DNA from: Halichondria panicea
Lineage: Eukaryota; Porifera; Demospongiae; Suberitida; Halichondriidae
NCBI RefSeq assembly: GCF_963675165.1
Contig: NC_087383.1
Span: 5,310,839 to 5,374,838 of the forward strand
Direction of reading: 5' to 3'
DNA: 64,000 nt
The notes under the pieces are model-generated. The model saw only the letters and a program-made list of their open reading frames with translations. It ran no database searches and was not told the DNA's origin. Every line of letters begins with the position of its first letter. Positions within the stretch are counted from its first letter, which is position 1. Both the position numbers and the translations under genes were made by a program. Positions 53,707-61,240 of this stretch are shown here, piece by piece.

Positions 53707-53819
53707 GTTAGAACATGGGCATGAGGTATCTATGTGTTATAGTGTCCCAAAGCTCGAGGGCTTTAGCCCGAGGGATGAGGGACACTATAACCATAGATAC
53801 CGAATGCACATGTTCTAAC
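53707..53819. repeat. Long hairpin upstream of the recombinase gene
   Basis: GTTAGAACATGGGCATGAGG... is repeated in inverted form ending ...CGAATGCACATGTTCTAAC. The arms are about 40 nt, with GGTATCTATG and TTATAGTGTCCC paired. The loop contains a nested small palindrome CTCGAGGGCTTTAGCCCGAG. It lies 190 bp before the recombinase start. It could be a tiny MITE, a regulatory site or a recombination site. Confidence 0.85.
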
Positions 53820-54004
53820 TGATTTAGATCCCAAAACCTATTGGCTACTAAAAATGCACTAGCTTAGCAACAGTCAACCTATATAAACAGCCAACCTAGC
53901 AACTGCATTATTTGTTTTGAAATGTTCGAAACCATCTCTGCTTCTCTGCTACTCTGCTAAGAACAGTTCGAGTCGGGCCTGTTCCACTGCAGTTTAATAT
54001 CGGT

Positions 54005-55450
54005 ATGGACGAATGGATAGATAGCCATAGCTCCACCCACAAAACCAGCTCCTCCCCCAGCTTTGCAACCAGGAAGCTAGCTGCTCCTACTCCTCCTACT
54101 CTCGAAACAAAGAAACCTAAGGCAAGCGGTGCGAGCAAGCCCAGGAAGCGAGCGGCTCCTCCTGCTACTGTCGAGCACCTACCGAAGAGACCTAAGCTAG
54201 AGTCTATGCAGCGCTTCTCTACAGCAAGTGAAGCTGAACTAACTAAGCTGTCTACGCCTTTTGTTCCTAAGAAAACAGAAGATGCAACTGCATGGTCTCT
54301 AAGAAACTTCCATTGCTGGTTGAAGAACAGGAACAGCCAAGACCAACTGGAGAAGTGTCCTGAAAATCTACTGGAGGAAATGGATACCAAGAAGCTCAAC
54401 TATTGGCTTGCAGTATTTTTAGTCGAGACCAGGAAGGTCACTGGAGAATCCTATCCTCCAACTACTCTGCACAGCATTATGTCAGGCCTCCTTCGATACA
54501 TGCGAACTGTTGATCCACAGAGGTGTCCAAACTTTTTTGCAAGAAACAATGCCGACTTTGTCACTCTTCAGAACACCATGGACTCTGTGTTCAGAACATT
54601 GAGGAAGGAAGGTATTGGATCGGAGAAGAAAACAGCAAAGCCATTTTCGAAGGAAGAAGAGCAGCAACTTTGGTCATCTGGAGTATTGGGTGTGCAAGAC
54701 CCTGTATCACTTCAACGTGCTGTATTCTTTTCAAATGGCAAAAGTTTTTGCCTGAGAGGAGGAAACGAGCATCGTGAACTTAAACTATCCCAGTTGAAAA
54801 GAGAAGTCGGAGGCTACAGATACACCGAGAATGCATCCAAAAACCGTGCAGGTGGACTAGGCCAGTTAAAACTGCAGAACAAAACTGTCTTCATAGCAGC
54901 AGTTCATGAAGCTGGAGAAAGGTGCCATTGCTACCTACTGGACCTGTACATCAGTAAGCTTCCTAGAAAAGCTATCGAAACCGACTTGTTTTACGTCCGT
55001 CCCCTCGAAAATGTCCAACTCGAATCTCAAACATGGTACACTTGTGTCCCTGTAGGAAGAAACAAACTGTACAAAATGGTGAACGACATGTGTACTCTTG
55101 CTGGGATTCTGGGAAGAACAAATCATAGCCTCAGAGCAACAGGCGCTACTGAGCTATACAATGCTGGTGTTCCAGAGAAAATCATCAAAGAGAGAACTGG
55201 ACATCGTTCATTGGAATGTCTACGAATGTACGAGCGTACTAGTGAGAAGCAACAGAATGCCGTATCCAGAGTTTTATCTGCACAAAAAGAAACCAGTTTC
55301 AATGTGGAAATGACGAAACTGGCAGAAAACACAACGAACATTGCAACTCACTCATCTGTTCCAGTCATGAACTTCCATAACTGCCAAGTTAACATCAACC
55401 AATACAGCCACGGGTCCATCGTCGACAGTGGAGCTTCTCTCAACCATTAG
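54005..55450 (+). CDS. Crypton-type tyrosine recombinase (481 aa, intact)
   Basis: The protein begins with a Ser/Pro/Ala-rich tail holding two basic, nuclear-signal-like stretches (KPRKRAAPP, PKRPKLE). It then has an SAM-like N-terminal DNA-binding region (WSLRNFHCWLKNRN to VDPQRC). The catalytic domain shows Arg251 (CLRGGNEHR), His374 and Arg377 (NHSLRATG), His400 (TGHRS) and Tyr409 (RMYER), the full R-H-R-H-Y set of tyrosine recombinases. The surrounding text (LRATGATELYNAGVPEKII) is like the recombinase domain of Crypton elements and the KIAA1958/QRICH1/ZMYM-type domesticated genes. The start at 54005 is the first ATG of the open frame. No frame damage is present, so it may be active or recently so. 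Confidence 0.9.
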   Translation: MDEWIDSHSSTHKTSSSPSFATRKLAAPTPPTLETKKPKASGASKPRKRAAPPATVEHLPKRPKLESMQRFSTASEAELTKLSTPFVPKKTEDATAWSLRNFHCWLKNRNSQDQLEKCPENLLEEMDTKKLNYWLAVFLVETRKVTGESYPPTTLHSIMSGLLRYMRTVDPQRCPNFFARNNADFVTLQNTMDSVFRTLRKEGIGSEKKTAKPFSKEEEQQLWSSGVLGVQDPVSLQRAVFFSNGKSFCLRGGNEHRELKLSQLKREVGGYRYTENASKNRAGGLGQLKLQNKTVFIAAVHEAGERCHCYLLDLYISKLPRKAIETDLFYVRPLENVQLESQTWYTCVPVGRNKLYKMVNDMCTLAGILGRTNHSLRATGATELYNAGVPEKIIKERTGHRSLECLRMYERTSEKQQNAVSRVLSAQKETSFNVEMTKLAENTTNIATHSSVPVMNFHNCQVNINQYSHGSIVDSGASLNH

Positions 55451-56120
55451 TTATGTTATTACGTTACTGGACTACAATCATCTAGCTCTTATAATTATTT
55501 TGTTATTACTGTCATTGTAAATCATAATAAACTGTTAATGTTGTAGTTTGTAGCCCAGAGCAATCTATAGTACCGGTACTATAGCTCATAGTTCCCTGCT
55601 AAATACACTCAAATGGGATCTAATCTGTTTTTAGTTTTTGTTGAGTATAGCTTGAATTACTCCATGTCAACTTTTCTCTTTCCCTGCTGCGAAGCCTAAA
55701 CAGCAAAATACATTGCTTGACTTGGTTATTATGTATCTAAGTGCTATATAGAATGGTTTCATGCCATGGATAAGCTTTACTGTTCATAAACGTTTGCAGT
55801 ATAGTCCTTCAAACTGCTTTAGTATACTTTTAGACACACCACGGGCCTTGACCTCTCACGACTTCATAGTAAGGGCTATTCCTTCTTTTATAGCATGTAT
55901 TTATTTAGTGATAGTGGTTGCGTTGCTTAGTTGACCTTTTAGAGCTATATTCTCTTTACTTTTTAGAATATTCAACATTAAGTGATCAATTTTTCACCAT
56001 TTCTATGTACAGCACATTGTATGGCAGCCAAGACAGGTAATGAGCATGCTGACTATAAAATAATCCCTTTGTAGTTTTAGCCACGCCCTATAACACGAAG
56101 TGTTTCACGCAAAAATTTTT
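55451..56120. other. 3' region of the recombinase element
   Basis: AT-rich non-coding sequence between the recombinase stop and the gypsy insertion point. AATAAACTG near 55527 could serve as a polyadenylation signal. GTGAAACAC/CGTG subterminal sequence near 56090 mirrors the left end. Confidence 0.5.
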
Positions 56121-56125
56121 GTTTC

Positions 56126-56294
56126 TGTAATAGCTAGCTTTAGCTTACTTAAAAATAATCAAGAACACGAGGAGGTTACATAACTCAAGATAACGAGCGG
56201 CGCACGCTCAGAACACAGGAAACAATAAACATGACATAATGGATAAATAATAATAATAATACATAGTTCATAGTTCACAGTTCTAGTCCTTACA
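56126..56294 (-). repeat. 3' LTR, gypsy element 2
   Basis: On the minus strand begins TGTAAGGACTAG and ends GCTATTACA. It appears identical to 60276-60444. A TAATAATAATAAT tract is inside. Confidence 0.95.
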
Positions 56295-56307
56295 TTCCCT
56301 CACCCTT
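56295..56307 (-). other. Polypurine tract, gypsy element 2
   Basis: Minus strand AAGGGTGAGGGAA lies directly before the 3' LTR. It is almost the same as the tract of gypsy element 1. Confidence 0.8.
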
Positions 56308-56311
56308 AGGT

Positions 56312-59300
56312 TTAGACACTGTAACGATCTGGCGGACTTCGAATACGACTAGACGTACGTATCGGTGGGGAATCCTGCGGTTCGGTTTCGGCCTGTCTCT
56401 CGGTATCGGTATCCAGTGCCTCGGTATCAGTGTCCAGTGTCTCGGTATCGGTGTTTCCCAATTGTACAGGGGGAATTGTTTGATCGTTTTGGTCCTCCTC
56501 CACCGACTCTGGAGCTGCACGATCATGAACAGCATCCACATGTCTTCTGACAATTCTTCCATCATTAAGTTCAACATGATACGACAGTGGACCTCGAACA
56601 TCCACAATCTTTCCAGGCAACCATTTCTTTGCATTTGGAAAATCCTTGACGTACACTTTCTCATCAATTTTGAAAGATCGTAATTTTGTCTTGGAATCGT
56701 GGTTCCTTTTCTGCACTTCAATTTTTGATTGGACCTTTTCCGTCAAATTCGGTTTGAGGAGGTCTAACTTAGATCTAGGTCGTCTTCCCAATAGAAGTTC
56801 TGCCGGGGGTACCCCAGTGGTGGAATGAGGTGTTAACCTATACCAGAGTAAAAACTGGGAGAGTTTCTCGGCAATTGTCCCATTTGACCGTCGTTTCATG
56901 TTCTCTTTGAAACTTTGAACTGCTCTCTCAGCGAGGCCGTTAGTGGAGGGATGGTATGGGGATGAGCAAATATGTTTGATTCCATTACTTTTCATGAATG
57001 CTTGAAATTCAGTGCTAGTGAACTGTGTTCCATTGTCGGTAACAAATATCCGAGGCAAACCGTGAGTTGCGAAGATAGTACGGAGCTTCTCGATGGTCGT
57101 GAATGATGTGGCTGTAGACATGGGCACAACTTCAAGCCACTTTGAGTAGGCATCTATCACCACCAGAAACATCTGACCCAAGAATGGTCCCGCAAAGTCA
57201 GCATGTAAACGTTCCCAGGCAAGGGTTGGAAACTCCCATGGGTGAAGTGGAGCTTGGGCTGGGGAATGCCGTGTTCGTTGGCACTGATCACACTCTTTGA
57301 CAGTGTTTTCCAGATCTCCATCTACCCCTGGCCACCACACGAACGATCGGGCCAAGGCTTTCATGCGAGTTTCTCCGGGGTGTCCTTCGTGTAGCAAATC
57401 CATGACTGCCGTACGTCCTCTTGGGGGAATCACGATTCGGTTTCCTCTCAAGAGACAACCCTGTTCCACCGACAGTTCTGACCAGACCTTGTGGTAGGGC
57501 TTTGCAATCTCTTCTCTTGGGCGTTCACCGGACACAATGGAATCCCGAATTTTGGCTAAGGTGGGGTCTTGGGACGTCCACTGTTTGATGTGAGAGGAGG
57601 TAATTGGTGACGCATCCAAAGTTTCCAAAATGTTAACTGTTTCTGGAGTGGGTGGAACTGAGGATGGTGCCGCTGCACTCGGTAAACGGCTTAGCATATC
57701 GGCATTGGCATGCTCTCGTCCCGGTTTGTAGGATATCGAGTAGTCATAACCTCCTAACAACAGTGCCCAGCGTTGAATACGTGCTGATGCCATCTGTGGG
57801 ATTGCGGAGGTCTCCTTGAAAATATGTTGTAGTGGTTTGTGGTCTGGTGTGATGGTAAATCGCCTGCCGTACAAATATTGATGAAATTTCTTCACTGCGA
57901 ACACAATTGCTAATCCCTCCTTTTCTAACTGCGAATAGTTTCTTTCGGCCGCCCCAAGTGAGCGGGATGCAAAAGCGATTGGTTTCTCTTGGCTGTTGGA
58001 GTATTTATGTGACAGGACTGCCCCTATTCCGTAGGGGGAAGCATCACATGCAAGGACAAGCTCTTCCGAAGGGTCATAGTGTGCCAGTACACGATCGGAT
58101 GTGAGAAGATTCTTAACTTTTTCGAAAGCCTTGCTGTGGCTAGGGCCCCAGGACCACTTGGTGTTTTTCTGCAGCAGATGATAGAGGGGTGCCAAAACCG
58201 TGGATAGGTCTGGAAGGAACTTGTGGTAGTAGTTTACAGCCCCCAGGAACGAACGAAGCTGAGTAATATCCTGAGGTTCAGGTGCCTTGTGGATAGCCTC
58301 GACCTTCTCCGTGGTGGGTTGGATGCCTTCTGCAGAGATACGATGTCCGAGGAATTCGACTGAGGGGAGCAAAAAGGAACACTTGTCTTGCTTCAGTTTC
58401 ACTCCCGCTTCCTCTAACCGGGTGAGGACAGCGTCCAGGTTTTGAAGGTGTTCAGGAATTGTCTTTCCTGTGACAAGAATATCGTCCAGATAGATCAACA
58501 CTCCCGGAATACCTTGCAGGAGGTTTTCCATAATCCGCTGAAAAAGGGATGGTGCAGAGGCCACTCCAAAAGGCAGTCGATTCACCTGATAGAGCCCTTT
58601 GTGAGTGTTGATCGTGACCATTCGTTTTGCCTCATCGTCCAGGGCAACTTGTTGATAGGCCTGTTTGAGGTCAAGTTTAGAGAAAGCTGTTCCACCGGCC
58701 AGGGACGCCAGCAAGTCCTCTACTCGAGGTAGGGGGAAAGTCTCCGTGATTGTTTCCCTGTTGACTGTGATTTTGTAATCGCCGCATAATCGAATGGAAC
58801 CATCTTTCTTGCGTATCGGTACGACAGGTGTGCCCCAGGGCGAAAACTTCACAGGTTCTAGTATGCCCAAGGCAACCTGACGATCAATTTCTCTGGCTAC
58901 TGGCTCTCTCATCGCGTACGGTACTTGACGAGCCCGATAGAAGCGAGGTTTGCTTCCTTCCTTGGGGTAGAGCTGAGCTGTGGTACCCTTAATGAGCCCT
59001 AATTCTTCAGAAAACAGAGCAGAGTGAGCGTGCACCAATGTTTCCAACTCACTAGTCTTTTGTGTTACTTGGTTGAGCGTGGCCCAGTCCAGCCGTAAAT
59101 ATTGTAACCAGTCTCTTCCAAGCAGTGTTTGGCCTTGTCCATCCACTATGATGAGAGACACTTCTGCTTCTTGCCCACCGTATTTAACCTTCACATCAAT
59201 TGCCCCTTTTACCACTATCTTTTCGCCAGTGTACGTACGCAACTTGGCTTGAGTTGGCTTGATTTCTGGAGTAAGGGCTTCTGGCCAGGTAGAGGATAAT

Positions 59301-60238
59301 GTTGAGTAGCTCATGATGGACAGGGTGGCTCCAGTATCCACTTCCATCTTAACAGGAATCCCTTCAATCTCGATAGTGACCATTAGGGGGTCACCCAGGG
59401 GTGTACGTGTCGTAATACGATCGATCAGGTTTGAGTACTCCGGAAAATCTTCTTCCTCTTCTTGCTGTCCCGCTGCAGTGTGAATCTGTCGAGACGATGG
59501 CTTACTGTTCTTCAGCTTCTGGCGGCAAACTGCAGCAATATGGCCTTTCTTGTGACAGTACCTACATTCTGCGTCTTTGAACCTGCAACTACTATGGGAA
59601 TGTTCTCCTCCACATCTGTAGCAAGGTTGTGCTTCTCCTCTCTCGGTATAGGTAGGAGCCGAGGTTTTTCGGAATGGACGGAGTTGATGTACCGCAGTGG
59701 CATCTGGTATTGTTAAATCCTTAACTTCCTTTTCTGAGGCTTCTAAACTGAGCAAGAGTTTATATGCTTTGTCGTAAGTCAAGCCTTCTTCTGCCAAGAG
59801 CCTTTGTTGCCATTTCCCGTTAGCAATGCCACATACTAGGCGGTCCCTTATCATCTCATTGAGCCTGGCTGCGTCACCAAAGTTGCAGCTCTCCGCCAAA
59901 CGTTTGAGTTGTGTAACATAAGTTGCTATTGTCTCTTGGGGCTGCCTAACTCGAGTGTTGAAACGAAAACGTTGCACTATTTCTGAGGGTTGAGGTTGCA
60001 AATGGGTGGACATGGCAGTACAAATGTCCCTGAACGTCACTTCAGCTGGTGTACGCGGGGAGAGAACATCCTTAATGCGTCGGTAAGTTACATCACCACA
60101 GGAGCAAAGTAGGATGGCCCTCATCTTGCCATTGTCGTCCACATCGTTCGCTGTAAAATACAGCTCGGCCCTTTCGACGTACGACTTCCAGTCGCCCAAA
60201 GCGAGGTCGAAGGGTCCCAGAGTGCCATGTGTAGCCAT
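56312..60238 (-). CDS. Gag-Pol polyprotein, gypsy element 2 (1308 aa)
   Basis: Same domain order as element 1 but clearly diverged. It has Gag (MIRDRLVCGIANGKWQQRLL); two zinc knuckles (CYRCGGEHSHSSC, CRYCHKKGHIAAVC); protease DTGATLS (Asp301); and reverse transcriptase YLDD (583-586). RNase H follows (CDASPYGIGA), then an integrase with an HHCC finger and catalytic Asp1014, Asp1068 and Glu1104 (D-35-E). The C-terminal tail holds a TDTETLDTDTEALDTDTE repeat and is acidic. The start at 60238 lies 38 bp after the 5' LTR on the minus strand. There are no internal stops or shifts. All functions appear intact. Confidence 0.95.
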   Translation of the reverse strand: MATHGTLGPFDLALGDWKSYVERAELYFTANDVDDNGKMRAILLCSCGDVTYRRIKDVLSPRTPAEVTFRDICTAMSTHLQPQPSEIVQRFRFNTRVRQPQETIATYVTQLKRLAESCNFGDAARLNEMIRDRLVCGIANGKWQQRLLAEEGLTYDKAYKLLLSLEASEKEVKDLTIPDATAVHQLRPFRKTSAPTYTERGEAQPCYRCGGEHSHSSCRFKDAECRYCHKKGHIAAVCRQKLKNSKPSSRQIHTAAGQQEEEEDFPEYSNLIDRITTRTPLGDPLMVTIEIEGIPVKMEVDTGATLSIMSYSTLSSTWPEALTPEIKPTQAKLRTYTGEKIVVKGAIDVKVKYGGQEAEVSLIIVDGQGQTLLGRDWLQYLRLDWATLNQVTQKTSELETLVHAHSALFSEELGLIKGTTAQLYPKEGSKPRFYRARQVPYAMREPVAREIDRQVALGILEPVKFSPWGTPVVPIRKKDGSIRLCGDYKITVNRETITETFPLPRVEDLLASLAGGTAFSKLDLKQAYQQVALDDEAKRMVTINTHKGLYQVNRLPFGVASAPSLFQRIMENLLQGIPGVLIYLDDILVTGKTIPEHLQNLDAVLTRLEEAGVKLKQDKCSFLLPSVEFLGHRISAEGIQPTTEKVEAIHKAPEPQDITQLRSFLGAVNYYHKFLPDLSTVLAPLYHLLQKNTKWSWGPSHSKAFEKVKNLLTSDRVLAHYDPSEELVLACDASPYGIGAVLSHKYSNSQEKPIAFASRSLGAAERNYSQLEKEGLAIVFAVKKFHQYLYGRRFTITPDHKPLQHIFKETSAIPQMASARIQRWALLLGGYDYSISYKPGREHANADMLSRLPSAAAPSSVPPTPETVNILETLDASPITSSHIKQWTSQDPTLAKIRDSIVSGERPREEIAKPYHKVWSELSVEQGCLLRGNRIVIPPRGRTAVMDLLHEGHPGETRMKALARSFVWWPGVDGDLENTVKECDQCQRTRHSPAQAPLHPWEFPTLAWERLHADFAGPFLGQMFLVVIDAYSKWLEVVPMSTATSFTTIEKLRTIFATHGLPRIFVTDNGTQFTSTEFQAFMKSNGIKHICSSPYHPSTNGLAERAVQSFKENMKRRSNGTIAEKLSQFLLWYRLTPHSTTGVPPAELLLGRRPRSKLDLLKPNLTEKVQSKIEVQKRNHDSKTKLRSFKIDEKVYVKDFPNAKKWLPGKIVDVRGPLSYHVELNDGRIVRRHVDAVHDRAAPESVEEDQNDQTIPPVQLGNTDTETLDTDTEALDTDTERQAETEPQDSPPIRTSSRIRSPPDRYSV

Positions 60239-60261
60239 GGCAGGTAGAATGGGTAGGTCGG

Positions 60262-60275
60262 ATCCTTGTCGCCAA
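60262..60275 (-). other. Primer binding site, gypsy element 2
   Basis: Minus strand TTGGCGACAAGGAT lies directly after the 5' LTR. It matches the site of gypsy element 1 over 14 bases, so both probably use the same tRNA primer. Confidence 0.7.
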
Positions 60276-60444
60276 TGTAATAGCTAGCTTTAGCTTACTT
60301 AAAAATAATCAAGAACACGAGGAGGTTACATAACTCAAGATAACGAGCGGCGCACGCTCAGAACACAGGAAACAATAAACATGACATAATGGATAAATAA
60401 TAATAATAATACATAGTTCATAGTTCACAGTTCTAGTCCTTACA
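60276..60444 (-). repeat. 5' LTR, gypsy element 2
   Basis: Appears identical to 56126-56294. Confidence 0.95.
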
Positions 60445-60481
60445 GTTTCCAATCCCCTTCCTTTTCAATCTATGATCTTAG

Positions 60482-61240
60482 CATCTTCATGGCCGCATTT
60501 GTAGTTCTTATTATTAAAAGTGGCATGACGTCATCACCATTTTTGGGGCTAATTAGCATAATTGAATTAAGCTAATTAGTTTTTTGGAAAAAGAAAACAT
60601 TGAGCTTCATTTTGGATCATTTTGATGCAGCATACACTGTATATTGCAAATAATACAGCAGTATGAACATAGTGTTAAATTTTGGTATTTACAGCCAGAC
60701 CCGGGCCTTAACTACGCAGAGTGTGCAGCTATCGGAAGTGCGTGTGGAGCCATCGGAATAGATAGCAAGTCTTAATCAGGCGAGGCGGTTCAAAGAATCA
60801 CTGTGATATCCAAGTGTTCTAGCTACCCGCAATGTGAACATCTATCTAGGTGGTCGCCTGATGTTGGTGGTGGGATAGGGTGGTGAGATAGGGTGGTGAG
60901 ATAGTCCCTGGGAGTAGCCCCGACCCTGTTGGGGCTGGTGGAGTAGTCACCGACTCTGGTGGTCGCAGTAGCTGGATGGCCGCCTGGTATGCAGGCAACT
61001 CCAGCTGCTCTTGTGAGAATCCAGGGGACGATCCCGTGGCCATGGCCCGAGAGACGCAGGGGTATAATTATACGACCGAGAATCGAGAAATAGAGAAGTC
61101 ACAGAGATTCTCAGAAGTAGTAATTGCATGCACATGGCCGACTGACTGCGCATGTGTGTACGACGCCACATCCCATTTCTCGTACTCCCACGCTAATGGC
61201 TTTGTTGCATGTGAGCTCACCAATATTAACTATGTTTAAC
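60482..61240. other. Flank between two elements; possible first exon on minus strand
   Basis: A minus frame from 61043 to 60846 starts MATGSSPGFSQEQLELPAYQ and AIQLLRPPESV and looks coding. It has no recognised partner exons. A GTGGTGAGATAGG unit is doubled near 60879-60904. The stretch near 60692-60722 is the inverted partner of 52985-53017. Confidence 0.35.

Larger units (their letters stand above)
56126..60444 (-). mobile_element. Intact Ty3/gypsy element 2 (minus strand)
   Basis: Two 169-bp LTRs (56126-56294 and 60276-60444) show no difference that I can see. A 5-bp target duplication GTTTC lies at 56121-56125 and 60445-60449. It has one 1308-codon Gag-Pol frame, a primer site and a polypurine tract. 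The insertion point is inside the right terminal repeat of the tyrosine-recombinase element. Confidence 0.95.
53462..60474 (+). mobile_element. Inverted-repeat element carrying a tyrosine recombinase, with nested gypsy 2
   Basis: The left end (53462-53491) begins CATAGATTGAAAAGG and continues AAGGGGATTGGAAAC. The right end is the exact inverse but is cut by gypsy element 2: its innermost five bases GTTTC are at 56121-56125 and, duplicated, at 60445-60449, with the rest at 60450-60474. A 7-bp target duplication ATCTTAG flanks it. Without the gypsy insertion the element is about 2.69 kb. Subterminal sequences also correspond (TGAAACACTCCGCGTTAT inside the left, a similar inverted stretch near 56090-56110). 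The only gene inside is the recombinase at 54005-55450. Known Crypton elements are described as lacking terminal inverted repeats and target duplications, which makes this arrangement odd. Confidence 0.8.

Noticed and set aside
48584..55450. One complete DIRS element formed by the reverse transcriptase (minus) and the tyrosine recombinase (plus)
   Set aside because: The recombinase lies in its own element with target duplication on both sides and on the opposite strand; the reverse transcriptase is truncated and separated by the large inverted repeat.
56290..59716. Open frames of 60-143 codons overlapping gypsy 2
   Set aside because: Shadows of the 1308-codon Gag-Pol frame.
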